A stretch of 64,000 bases of DNA from Pseudozyma flocculosa PF-1 (taxonomy: Eukaryota > Basidiomycota > Ustilaginomycetes > Ustilaginales > Ustilaginaceae): NCBI RefSeq assembly GCF_000417875.1, contig NW_006920869.1:923759-987758 (forward strand). The letters are read 5' to 3'. The notes under the pieces were generated by a model. The model saw nothing but the letters and a program-made list of their open reading frames with translations. It did not search any database and had not been told where the DNA came from. Each line of letters starts with the position of its first letter. Position 1 is the stretch's first letter. Position numbers and translations under genes: made by a program. Below are positions 19,339 through 29,449 of the stretch, piece by piece.

Positions 19339-20314
19339 GCCGCGAGCGACAAGGTCTCGGATTGCTGGACCGCTAGAGATATGTAGAGAGTCACCTTGCA
19401 ATGGCCTCATTCGATCACCGCACGGAACGCCGCCAGGCGCGACACTGTGCTTTGACCAGCTGCCTGGGCATTGACCTGGTGGTCGAGCCATTCCACCGCA
19501 GTCGTTGGTGCGGTCAGGCGGTTGCGCATTGGGACGGTTACGCCGGGCGCGGAGCAGTAGTACTCTCGAGAAGAGAGGGGGTGAGAGCACGCTGGCGAGC
19601 GCGCACGCAAGGTGTATCGTTGCTGCAGCTCGGCCGCCGCCTCACCGCCGGCTGCGGGGGACTCTTGACCGGCGGTACACGCCGTGCATCAGGGCGGGGT
19701 CGGCGAAAAAGCGCCAGACCAGTTTAGGTCGCCGGGGATCCCTGCAGGCCTAACGAGGTTCAAAATCGCCGCCGCCGCTGTCCGACCCCGCGATACCGAC
19801 TTTCTGGAGTCCTCTCTCGCGTCCGGCGTGTGCCGAGGTCCTTTGCCCCAGAGGTCCTTTGCCCAGTGATAGGACAGCGCCGGCTGGCCAACCGAAAGTA
19901 CGTGAAGGCGAAACCCAAGCAGGTCAATGCGTTGGCCGTGGCTAAGCGCAAATGGCCGCCCGACCGCTCTGCGACCCTGGATGGCCGTAGCTTCTGCGCT
20001 AGCTGCCCGACAGCGTGCCGAAGAGCCTTATGCGACATGGTGCTAGGACTATATATGTACATACCGTAGCACATGTGCGGCACAATGCTCTGACTCGGCG
20101 GGTGGCCCATCTGCCGGCCAAACAGCAGCCTCTCGCCCCCTCTTTGTCTCTCCCTACTCTTCCCCTCTGTTTCTCGCGTGCTTCTTCCCACCATCATCGC
20201 CCGTACCCTCGTCGACTTTGTCCATCCAGCGCCGCACATCAGGCCTCGTCACCTCGAAGAGCGTGCACCATTTCGATTCAGCCCGCCGCAACGCAGAGCC
20301 GCCAGTCAGCAAAC
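19339..20314. other. intergenic region upstream of the ACS-family permease
   Basis: About 975 bp without a supported gene. A 14-bp sequence GAGGTCCTTTGCCC is repeated directly at 19834-19847 and 19851-19864. A TATA-like ctatatatgtacata lies at about 20049-20063, some 250 bp before the permease ATG. Confidence 0.4.
20049..20063 (+). promoter_or_regulatory. possible TATA element of the ACS-family permease
   Basis: AT-rich ctatatatgtacata in otherwise GC-rich DNA, about 250 bp upstream of the ATG at 20315. Position is compatible with a core promoter plus a long leader; not proven. Confidence 0.3.
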
Positions 20315-22426
20315 ATGGTTACCGACAAGCTCAAGTCCGACGAGACGGCGCCGCGGTCGTCGAGATCCCCCGGCGACCTCGACTACGTCTCTCGCGCAGC
20401 CATGGGCGAGAAGGCAATCATGGGCAAGTTCACAAAATGGTGGTCAGACGACGAGGAGCGCAGGCTGCGGCGCAAGCTCGACGTCCGCATCATTGTCATG
20501 TGAGTGCGAGACGGGCTTGAAGCAGCCCAGCCGACCGTGTCTCTGTCTGCCTCGCGGCGCTCGGGCCGACGGCTGACTCTGGCTTCCTTTGTCGACAATT
20601 CTGCATACAGCTCCTTTGCACTCTACTTTGTCGCGCTGCTGGATCGCGGGTGAGTATCATCGTCTCGATAGCGCCCGGTTCAGCTGTCGTTCGCTGCGGG
20701 TGTGTGCTGACCGCGCCCGTGGCCTTGGATCCGTCCTTGCCAGCAACATTGGCAATGCCAAGACGGCAGGCATGAACAGGGACCTCGGCATCTCTGACCA
20801 ACAATACCAGTGGCTGTTGACGATCTTCTAGTGAGTCGATCTGTCCTTTTCCCTCATCACCCGCCCGTCGTCCCCCTCCAAACCTCTTTGGCGACCGCCT
20901 CTGACAACAACAAGCTTCCTTTTCCCCGCGCAGCATCGCCTACATCGTCTTCCAGTTCCTGCTGCTGGGCTACAAGGTCTTTTCGCCCCCGAAATGGATC
21001 GCCGGGTGCGTCTTTGTCTGGGGCGTTGCGGGCGTCTGCCAGGCGGCGGTCCAGAGCTGGTCCGGCCTGATGGCCTGCCGCTTTATACTCGGTGTCGCCG
21101 AGGCTGGCTACGGCACGGGCGTGGCGCTCTACTTTAGCTTCTTTTACCCGCGCGACGAGATCGGCCTGCGCTTTGGCACCTTTGTCAGCGCCGGCGCCGT
21201 ATCCTCGGCTGTCGCGGGTGCCATCGCCTACGGCCTGGTCCACGCCCATGCCACCATCGAGAGCTGGAGGCTGCTCTGTGAGTGACGTACGGGATCGGAA
21301 GTGTGCAACGGATCGCGCTGCTGATCTGCTGCTCCCGGCGCGTAATCCTTGCCCGCGCGCCACTCTTTTGCCAGTCCTGATCGAGGGGATCCCCACACTT
21401 CTCATGGTCCCCATCGTGCTCGTGGTCCTGCCCCGCGACGTTCAATCCTGCCGCTTCCTCTCCGCGCGCGAGCGCGAGATCGCCGAGGCTCGTCTCTTTC
21501 GGCCCCCGCCGCCTCCTCGCCGGAGCAAGACCGAGGACGGTGGCCGGTGGACGCTCAAGGCACGCTTCGTCGACTTCATCAACTGGGGCAACGCCGGCGC
21601 CGCCTTTCTCGATCCGCTCTCGTACCTCATCTCGGTCATGTTCTTCATCATCAACGTCTGCTACTCGAGCGTCCCCGTCTACCTGCCGACGCTGATCGAG
21701 GAGATGGGTTACTCGAGCATCAACGCGCAGGGCCTCTCGGCCCCTCCCTACGTCCTCGCCTTTCTCCTGGCCATCCTGTTTTGCTGGATCAGCGACCGGG
21801 CTCAGGTCCGGGGCGTCTTTGGCGCCGGCCTGCTCGTCCTCGCCGCCGTGGGCTACCTCGTGCTCGCGACCCAGACCTCGACGGCGGCGCGGTACGTCGC
21901 CGTCTGGATGATTGTCTGCGGCATCTTTCCCTTTATCCCGATACTCTACATGTGGCTCATGAGCAACCAGGCGGGCGAATCGGTGAGTGCACCGCCGTTC
22001 CTCTTCTCGCCGCGCAGTCTGCCCGGCCGACGAGGCTGACGGACGGATCGTTTGCCTCCTCCGCGCCCGCAGAAAAAGGGCGTCGGTCTCGTCGTCTTTG
22101 GCACAATCGGCCAGTGCGGCCCGCTGCTTGGCACGCGCCTGTTCCCTGCGCGCGACAAGCCCTACTACGTCAAGGGCACCTCCGTCAGCGGGGGCCTGCT
22201 CCTTTTTGGCGCCATTGTGGCCGCGCTTACATCGCTCTACCTCTGGAACATCAACCGACGCAGGGACAGGCAGCAGGGCGCTCTCGACGCCGCTCAAAAG
22301 GAGGGGCCAGACACGGCAGCATCCCACGCCGATACGGTCGAGAAAGGGGCCGAAGAAAGGGACCGGAGGAGGATCGATGTGCTGCTTCGCGGCGAGGAGA
22401 GCCCGTACTTTAGGTACACGATTTGA
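20315..22426 (+). CDS. MFS permease of the anion:cation symporter family (allantoate/pantothenate/nicotinate type)
   Basis: Plasma-membrane uptake of a small organic anion. Six exons: 20315-20499, 20611-20649, 20744-20830, 20934-21277, 21375-21982 and 22073-22426, 538 aa. All junctions keep frame and rebuild family blocks: IVMISSFALYFVALLDRGNIGNA, GVAEAGYGTGVALYFSFFYPRDEIGLRFG, the SWRLLFLIEGIPT junction, and IPILYMWLMSNQAGES-KKGVG. The pattern R-x-N-I-G-N-A plus the E-A-G-x-G-x-G block is that of Dal5/Tna1/Fen2 relatives. The C-terminus is hydrophilic and ends RGEESPYFRYTI. Only 69 bp separate its stop from the stop of the convergent allantoinase fusion gene, which makes allantoin or allantoate a reasonable substrate guess (inference). 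Confidence 0.88.
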
Positions 22427-22495
22427 CGCCTGCGTTGGCGCAGACGTAGTGCGACGCGGCACCGTCGCAATGCACTCGGCGATGTCGGAGCCGCC

Positions 22496-24193
22496 TCACT
22501 GCTCGCGTGGTGCGGGAGGCGGATGCGTCTTCCTCCAGTGGTTGGCAATCTCTTCGCGGGTGGCCACCCACACGCCGCCCTTGCCGCCGCCCTCCTGGAG
22601 CAGCTCGGCATTCCTCCTTTCGACGTGCTCGACGAACCTCTGCAGGCCGGGGAAGCGGCCGGGCCTGCCGACGACGCGGCAGTGGAGGCCGACGGTCATC
22701 ATCTTGGGCACGCTCATCGGATTCTCGGCCCCGAGGTACGTCTCGGCCACCAGCGTCTCGAACGCGTCGATGAGGTAGGCGGAAAACGTGTCCGAGTTGA
22801 TAAAGCCGGGCGTGTTGGCAAACTTCATGTCGTTGCTGTCGAGCGTGTAGGGCACCACCAGCAGGTACTCGCCCTCGGTGCCGTCCGGCGCGGGGACCCA
22901 GTAGGGCAGGTCGTCGTCGTAGGCGTCGGAGTCATAGAGCTCGCCGTGCAGGCCGAGCTCCTTGTACACCTGGTACACGAGGCGGCGCGTGTTGACCGAC
23001 TGGCGGCCCGTGTACCAACCGCGGGGCTCGCGAGACTTGGTCGAGGCGTTCTTGATGGCCGCGATGGCCTTTTGGATCTGCACCCGTTCCTCTTCGGGTG
23101 CCATCGTCGAGTGATCGAACCAGCGGTAGGAGTGCGAGGCCACCTCGCAGCCCGCCTCCTCCATCGCCCGGACCACGGCCGGGTTCTGCTCGACGGCGCG
23201 TCCGACCGACCAGCTGGTAAACTTCCATCCCTTGCGCTTGAACAGGTCGAGGATGCGCCAGAAGCCGCGATGGCTGCCGTACTCGTACGAGCTCTCGACC
23301 GATAGGTTGCGCACGTACGACGGCGGCATCTTGCCGTTGGCCGCGCCGTACTCGGTCAGGTACAGCTCGGAAAACTCGTCGCCGTTGAGCGTCGTGTTCT
23401 CGCCGCCTTCCTCGTAGTTGACGACAAAGGACAATGCGATGCGCGCGTCGTCGGGCCAGCGCGGGTGCGGCGGATGGGCGGCATAGCCCACCAGGTCGCG
23501 CGGATCGTGCGGGTTGAAGGCGCCGCCGCCGTCAAAGCCCGCCGGCAGCGGCCGGCCTGAGCGGTCGACGCGCTGCGACTGGCCGAGGTACCCATCGTAC
23601 TTGGGCAGGTCGTCGGCAATGTCCATGACCCGCCACGGGCCGTAGAAGATGTGACCCTGCGGGCGGAACGTGTCCGTGTGGGCCAGCGCCGCCTTGTCGC
23701 CCTCGGGCCGCTCCAGCGTCGAGGGCCAGATCGAGAAACTGTCCAGTTGCGCAGGGAGTGTCGAGCGGGGGTCAGCGAGGGGCGGCCTCGTGGGTCCCGG
23801 CGGTCGTAGGGTCCGCAGCGGCTCAGCAGACGCGAACCGACCCCGGCACACTCACCGCTCTCCGGCCTCGCTCCAGCTGCCCATGGGCGTGCCGCAGCGG
23901 GCGCACCTGATCTTGAACTTTCGGCCGGGCAGGCTCTCGTACAGCTCCAGGCCGTCGACGTCGCCGAGCTGTTGCTGCACCGTCGAGCGGAGCGGAGCCT
24001 CGCCGCCCGACGACGACCAGGCGACGGCGTCCTTTTTCCAGTGCGTCGTCCACACAAACGGCGCCCCGTTGAGGCGCTGGCATCGCGTGCAGTGGCAGTA
24101 CGCCGACAACAGCAGGTTCGACGGAGAGGCGTCCAGCGTGTAACGCAGCGCACCGCAGGCACAGTGGCCCCGGAGCGAGGCGGAAGGCGTCAT
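22496..24193 (-). CDS. fusion protein: GFA/CENP-V zinc domain plus PuuE-type allantoinase
   Basis: Exons (minus strand) 24193-23856 and 23738-22496, 526 aa. Residues 1-165 form a GFA (glutathione-dependent formaldehyde-activating / CENP-V) domain: HCACGALRYTL, YCHCTRCQRLNG, the CARCGTPMG cysteine pair, then HIFYGPWRVMDIADDLPKYDGY. The last block lies in the second exon, so the GFA fold is complete only when the two exons are joined. Residues about 190-500 form a cofactor-independent PuuE allantoinase of the polysaccharide-deacetylase fold: DPRDLVGYAAHPPHPRWP, FVVNYEEGGENTTLNGD, ASHSYRWFDHSTM, KEREPRGWYTG-like SREPRGWYTGR, YDSDAYDDDLPYW. It opens allantoin to allantoate in purine breakdown. 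Alternative: separate genes, with PuuE starting at Met151, but that would cut the GFA domain. Convergent with the permease at 20315. Confidence 0.85.
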
Positions 24194-24471
24194 GGCGAGC
24201 AGGGAAGTGAGGCAAAGTGAGTGTCGATGGAGGTGGGCGTGGTCGGGTCGTGTCGAGGCGGCGTAATGAGAAGGATCCAATCGAGGAGAGAGGGCCCGGG
24301 CGATTCCCCGCCGCCCCCGCCCCCGCATCGGTCATGTCCGAGGCGGCGCACAGGCGCGGCGGCATCGGCCGGCCGAGAGGCTGGACATTCTGCGGAACGT
24401 ACAGCATACGATTGACTTTATGATTGTAATTGTAATTATATTCGCCCATTTCAATTGCCGCGAATTTGGCG

Positions 24472-24584
24472 GGGAGTTTAGCTCAGTGGGAGAGCGCTGC
24501 TTTCGCATACATGTATCATGCGACTCAGGGAACTTAACCTTCCTTCTCAGGCAGAGGCCCAGGGTTCAATCCCCTGAACTTCCA
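24472..24584 (+). tRNA. tRNA-Ala (anticodon CGC) with a 41-nt intron
   Basis: Acceptor GGGAGTT pairs with AACTTCC including the G3:U70 wobble that identifies tRNA-Ala; discriminator A at 24584. D arm GCTCAGTGGGAGAGC, anticodon stem CTGCT (24497-24501) with GGCAG (24550-24554), anticodon CGC at 24504-24506, T arm CAGGG-TTCAATC-CCCTG. The intron 24508-24548 sits at the canonical site after base 37. Confidence 0.92.
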
Positions 24585-24587
24585 ATC

Positions 24588-24594
24588 CTTTTTT
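24588..24594 (+). terminator. Pol III terminator of tRNA-Ala
   Basis: Run of seven T a few bases after the tRNA 3' end. Confidence 0.7.
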
Positions 24595-25251
24595 TCCTTT
24601 TACATTTTCTCTAAACAGGCCATCTTCGAGCTTTGTTCTCGGTACGCGTGCTTGAAGACGTGAACGGCGTTGCGCAAGTTTGCGGTCCATGCTTCCCTGC
24701 GTGACCATCGGTTTCCGTCGTCCGATGCGAATCGGGCGCCAACCGCCCTGCGTATGCGACGCTGTCGAAGGAGAAGTACGCCTCTGCAGTTCGGGTCCCA
24801 TTCCGCGATTGTCAATTTGGCCTCGTTCATCCGTCTGATCAGCAGAAGGTCCCACCGTCATGAGTGCAGCAGAATCGAGGCTCCGGTGTTGACAAACATA
24901 CAAGACTGGCACGCCTACAGACACCAGCCTCTCAGCTGTGAATGTGTGAGCCTTTGAGGCCGATGCCGAGGCCAGACAGACAAGACAATACACCAGGCAG
25001 CAAAGCCGATCTCTCGAGTAAAATGGGACGCCATTGATCTACAAGACCTGAGAAGCTGGCTGCATCCCTGCCGAGAGTGTCATCAATTAATCTGCAAGAT
25101 GCTCACACTTCGACGCATCTGCAAAGCGCCAGGGTAGACAGGCAGACGTTGCAGAGGCTCACACATGAAATGTCGAGCTGGATGAGTTGGACGCGGACGA
25201 TAGGGCCGGGAGCTCGGGTACAAAAGAGACGCGGAAAAGCGGAAAAGCGGA

Positions 25252-25314
25252 AAGGGGAAAGGGGAAAGGGGAAAGGGGAAAGGGGAAAGGGGAAAGGGGA
25301 AAGGGGAAAGGGGA
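25252..25314 (+). repeat. GGGGAAA heptanucleotide microsatellite
   Basis: About nine tandem units of ggggaaa, preceded by related gcggaaaa units. Purine-only strand. Confidence 0.9.
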
Positions 25315-26189
25315 AGGCTAGAGAGGCGGTGAGCAAGAGGGAGCCATGAATGAGAGAGGCAGGCGTAGAGAGGAGCGCCTCCATTCGGAGGGCAGGGGTT
25401 GCCTGAGCTAGCTGATTGCGTTTAGGAGTGTCTATCCCTGCCGCCAGACCACTCTGGTCAACAGGGGGACTGCTCCCGCTTCAGGATCGTGGGCGCAATC
25501 GCCAAAAGGAACGACAGCGGTACAGGCCCGAAGGCCGTTTCCACCGACTTCTGTGGGGTGAGGCGAACTGAATCGCCTGCTTGGCCTCGTGGGGCCAATA
25601 GGCTGCAGACCGGGGGAAGAGTTGTCGAGGTCAGCAAGCGGAAAAGTCGCGAGAGCCAGGGCGTCGGACCGAGACCGAGACTCACCTCGGCAGAGTGGGG
25701 ATGGGGTCAGAAGGGCATGGCGAGGAAGACTTGGACCGACACAGGGACAGTCATGAACTTGTGGAGTGCCGTGGCCGTGGAGCATTGCTGGCCAGTAGAC
25801 GCATAGGACGGGCCCTCTCGGATGGGCAGAGTGGGGAGGCGTCACTGCGTCGGTGGCAAAGAGGAGGGTCGTGATAGGAGCGTCGTTGATGGTCAGAGCG
25901 GCCGTGGCGCGAGCAGCCGAGGCAGTTGCAGACGAGTGTCAAGGGTGAGGACGTACCATAGTGCGCGGCGCAGCAGGAATCGAAGCCAGGAGCAGGAGGA
26001 CAAATGCCCGTTGGACGGGGATGTCGACCGGCTTGGAACGGGGTCGGCCGGCCTGGGGAAGAGAAGGGGTCGGCCGCTCGGAGAGGAGGAGGTGGTCGAC
26101 CGGCTTGAGGATGAGGAGGTGGTCGACCGGCTTGAGGGCGAAGGGATCGGTGGAGGAAGAGAGGAGAGGGGCCGGGGGACAGAAGGAGC

Positions 26190-26201
26190 GGTATATATAC
26201 C
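26190..26201 (+). promoter_or_regulatory. possible TATA box upstream of the Fanzor gene
   Basis: Perfect palindrome GGTATATATACC, about 705 bp before the predicted Fanzor ATG. It is the only TATA-like sequence seen in this GC-rich stretch; use is not proven. Confidence 0.3.
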
Positions 26202-26905
26202 TTTGCTGGTCGGGCGACGGCCGTGCCACCCAGCGGAGCAGACAGGCGGGCCGCCTGCGGGAGAGGGCGAGCAAGCCAGCAGGCACTCGAGCACAGGCGT
26301 GCGTGCAGGCATACAGGCAGGCCGACCGAGGGCGGGCAGGCTAGCGTGGACGCACGCAAATTCGCGAAAAATCGGTCTGGTCCCACCGAGCAAGTCAGCT
26401 CCCTGCCTTGCCTAGAAGAGCTCGCCTCTGGCCATGTGCCCGATGGACCGTCCGAGCTCGACGCAGGCAGGCTGGTTGGCCAGCTAGGCTGGGCTGCGAA
26501 GTTTGTGCACGCCGGGGACGGCGCACGGAAAAAAAAAGAGCGCCGCAGTAGGTGGCGTGGCCCTCGTCGAAGGAGGCCACCGCACCTGCGACGTCTCTGG
26601 ACGGTGCGGTCCATCTTTTCCACCTCTGGAGGGCGAGGCTGGCTTGATTCGGTGAGCCTGGCTTGCAGGCTGGCCGCCGAGCTCGGCCCCGCGCTTGGCC
26701 TGGCCCGCCCTTGAACGCGCAGTCAGGCTTGCGCAGCCCTGCCCGGCGCCGCCTCGCCCAGCCTCGCCCGGGGCACGCACCGCTCGCCACGCTTGCAGCC
26801 AGACTCACTCTCGACCTCGGAGCTGGCCTTTGCATCGGACGTCCATGTAGCCCGGCATCGTCTCTCTGTCTCTCACCCGTCCATAGCGCTCCTGCATCGC
26901 CAAGC

Positions 26906-29449
26906 ATGACCCACTACAGGCCCAAAGCCGACCTTTCGCAGCGCTTTGTCCATGCGGGCAAGCGCAAGCGCGACACCTCGCCCGGCCCAGCACCTCGGCG
27001 CCAGCGCACCCTCATCGTGCCCGGAGAGGGCCGTGACCGTCCTCGCTCTCCCGTCATGCCCGAAGAGCCTATGCCCCTTGCCGACTTTCGCAGCGTTGCC
27101 AAGCCGACAGGAGCTGCTCCGACGACATCGACAAGGCCTACGTCGAGCGCATCGCAGGCCAGCAGCATCTCACGGACCGATCCCGGCGCGCCAGAAATCA
27201 GACAGCCCTCACCGGCACTCGCGTCGCTGCCACCGAGGCCCCAGTCGAGCATCTCGGCGGCTCGACGTGCAGGCCCCATCGACGGTGACACTCTGGCAAA
27301 GAGGCCGCCGGCGCCGCTGCCGTCGTCCCTCCCTTCAAAGCCCCAGACGCGCTGCCACATGCATGCGCAGACCGCTCCCGGCGGCGCTGCCGCCGTGGCG
27401 GCAGGTCAGTTGGCGTTCGGAACGTCGGCACAGTCCTCACTGCCACAGCCAGATGCTCGACGCATCCCCCGCGATGGCGGATCAACGGCCGCGCAGACAT
27501 CCGAGGCGGCTAAGGCGTCGTCCGTGTCGACGCTGCCGGCCAAGCCGCAGCTTCGCCCGGGCGGACCGCAGGCATCCACTCGTGCCGACATCAGCCGCAC
27601 GCCACTGCAGCCCGTGTCGCCAAACTCGACGCCCCTCCCGAGGCCACAGGCAGGCGTCCCTGAGGCTCGACGCTCGACATCCACCGTCACAAAATCCCTC
27701 ATCGTACCGAGATCCTGTCGCGCAAATAGCGGGGTCACAGCACAGCAGGCCGCATCACCAAGCTCGACACTGCTTCCAAGGCCGCAGGCAGGCGTCTCGG
27801 AGGCTCGACCCACCACGTCGACGGTCAGGACCCCCATTGCATCGGCCAGCGCAAGCGCAGGCGAGGCTCGCGACGTTGTCGGCGGCGCGCCAACTTCAGC
27901 ACAGCAGGATCCGCCGATCGCATCGCCACCCAACACATCCGAGCCGAGCAGTGCCAAGACCAAGGCCACTGAGGGCAGCAATGAGGAGCCAAAGCGAGAC
28001 CCCTGGTGGACAAAGTTTGTCGGCCGCCTCGACGCTTTCCTTCCAAGCGTCCACGGGACTGCACACCTCCCCTACAAGCCAGAGACCGCACCCCCTCGTC
28101 CAAGGCGCCGCCATCTCTCGAACGTTGATCCGAAGAGCGGAAAGAAGAGGACATGGTACCAAGCTACGCAGATGCGCCTTGCAGCACCCAAGAAGGCCTT
28201 CTCGTTGCCAGACGTCGTCATCAAAGCCATCGAAGCAGCCGCTGCGCAGCCCCTCAAGCGCTCAAATTACAAAGGCCACCGCCGCCGCATCTTTCCGACA
28301 CCCTACCAGGAGTACAAGCTGCGCCTCGCGATCATCGCAATCAACCGTACCTACAATCTCGCCGTGACCTTCCTCCAAGAGCGATTCAGCGAGGACTGGT
28401 ACAAGAAGCGTCCGGGAGCACTCTTCGCCGAGTTCAACCCGATGCTGCAGGGACGCTTCGTCAACGCTGCGACCGTGTCGGACGAATGCAGGGGGCTCCT
28501 CAAAGATGCGCCGGCCTGCACGAGGAAGTTCGCGGTCCACCAAGCTATCAAAGCCTTCGAGAACGGGATCAAGACTTGCAAGCCCTTCAAGGTTGCGCTC
28601 CGAGAGCTCGTTCGTGGGTACGGTACAATCCACGTACAGAAGGAGCGCGTGAACAGTGAGAAGGGCACATTCTACACCACCTACTTTGACGGAGAGATCA
28701 AGGGGCTTCGAGGGCTCAAGCTTCCGCACGACACAACAATCATCGAGCGAAACGAGAAGTTCTACATCAACGTGATCTCTGACCGCCATCCGCTCGAGCT
28801 TCCGCGCCTCAACAAGGACGACAAGATCTGTTCGATCGATCCCGGAGTCCGAACCTTCGCCACAGTGTACGATCCGCACGGACAGCGAGTTGTCGAGGTT
28901 GGCGCTGGTGACTTTGCCAGGGTCTGGCGTCTCTCGAGGCACATCGATCGCATGGTCAGGCGACTCAAGCACCTTGACAAGAAGCGCTGGATCAGGATGG
29001 TCAAGGCGATTCACCGCGCGCGTGACCGTGTCAAGAATCTGGTCTCCGAGGTCCACCGGAAGCTGGCAAGCTGGCTCGTGAGCAACTTCAACATCGTCCA
29101 GCTCCCGCCCTTTAACTCCACCAGGATGAGTGCACGAGCGAAGCGCAGGATCAGCAGGTCGACCGTCCGCTCACTGCTGACCTGGGGCCACGGGCGCTTC
29201 AGGCAGCACCTTCTGGAGCAGGCACGCGCCTCAGGCATCCGAGTCGTTATCGCCGACGAGAGTTACACGACGCAAGCCTGCTCCCAGTGTGGCGAGCTCA
29301 AGAAGATAGGGGGCTCAAAATTCCGTCGTTGCCCCTGCGGCCTCAACGCCGACCGAGATGCCAATGGGGCTCGTAACATCATGCTCAAGTTCCTCATCGA
29401 GGTGCTCTTCCAGAACGAAAGGGTGAGTCTGCAGGGTCTTCCCCCCTGA
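26906..29449 (+). CDS. Fanzor protein (eukaryotic TnpB-family RNA-guided endonuclease)
   Basis: Single-exon frame of 847 aa from ATG 26906. Residues 1 to about 365 are disordered, rich in P, S, T, A. They carry a basic nuclear-import-like cluster at 19-34 (KRKRD then RRQR) and a duplicated segment at about 238-263 and 285-310. The conserved core follows: PYQEYKLRLAIIAINRTYNL (helical lobe start), RKFAVHQAIKAFENGIK, then a split RuvC nuclease. RuvC-I is CSIDPGVRTFATVYDP with D645. The RuvC-II strand is IVQLPPF (732-736), lacking the TnpB glutamate. E785 lies in VIADESYTTQAC. The zinc finger is C792-x2-C795...C809-x-C811, and RuvC-III is NADRDANGARNIM (D816/D818). Fanzors use an element-encoded RNA to cut DNA (established for the family). 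A gtgagt at 29423 leaves the last nine residues uncertain. Element ends and guide RNA are not identified. Confidence 0.92.
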   Translation: MTHYRPKADLSQRFVHAGKRKRDTSPGPAPRRQRTLIVPGEGRDRPRSPVMPEEPMPLADFRSVAKPTGAAPTTSTRPTSSASQASSISRTDPGAPEIRQPSPALASLPPRPQSSISAARRAGPIDGDTLAKRPPAPLPSSLPSKPQTRCHMHAQTAPGGAAAVAAGQLAFGTSAQSSLPQPDARRIPRDGGSTAAQTSEAAKASSVSTLPAKPQLRPGGPQASTRADISRTPLQPVSPNSTPLPRPQAGVPEARRSTSTVTKSLIVPRSCRANSGVTAQQAASPSSTLLPRPQAGVSEARPTTSTVRTPIASASASAGEARDVVGGAPTSAQQDPPIASPPNTSEPSSAKTKATEGSNEEPKRDPWWTKFVGRLDAFLPSVHGTAHLPYKPETAPPRPRRRHLSNVDPKSGKKRTWYQATQMRLAAPKKAFSLPDVVIKAIEAAAAQPLKRSNYKGHRRRIFPTPYQEYKLRLAIIAINRTYNLAVTFLQERFSEDWYKKRPGALFAEFNPMLQGRFVNAATVSDECRGLLKDAPACTRKFAVHQAIKAFENGIKTCKPFKVALRELVRGYGTIHVQKERVNSEKGTFYTTYFDGEIKGLRGLKLPHDTTIIERNEKFYINVISDRHPLELPRLNKDDKICSIDPGVRTFATVYDPHGQRVVEVGAGDFARVWRLSRHIDRMVRRLKHLDKKRWIRMVKAIHRARDRVKNLVSEVHRKLASWLVSNFNIVQLPPFNSTRMSARAKRRISRSTVRSLLTWGHGRFRQHLLEQARASGIRVVIADESYTTQACSQCGELKKIGGSKFRRCPCGLNADRDANGARNIMLKFLIEVLFQNERVSLQGLPP

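Larger units (their letters stand above)
24595..26905. other. 2.3-kb region between tRNA-Ala and the Fanzor gene
   Basis: No convincing gene; several open frames are low-complexity. It contains the GGGGAAA microsatellite at 25252-25314, repeated GGTCGACCGGCTTGAGG units at about 26091-26134, a perfect 12-bp palindrome GGTATATATACC at 26190-26201, and C/G-rich tandem ccgcctgc-like DNA before the Fanzor start. This should contain the left end and promoter of any Fanzor-carrying element, but no terminal repeat was recognised. Confidence 0.4.

Noticed and set aside
18331..19590. Minus-strand 419-codon frame across the aminotransferase gene, and similar long frames opposite PAL, MFS and NAT genes
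   Set aside because: They are shadows of GC-rich coding DNA: composition is D/R/G/A-biased and the opposite strand carries conserved family motifs.
24547..24993. Minus-strand open frame ending in EVQGIEPWASA over the tRNA-Ala gene
   Set aside because: Its end is the complement of the tRNA; this is a known source of false proteins.
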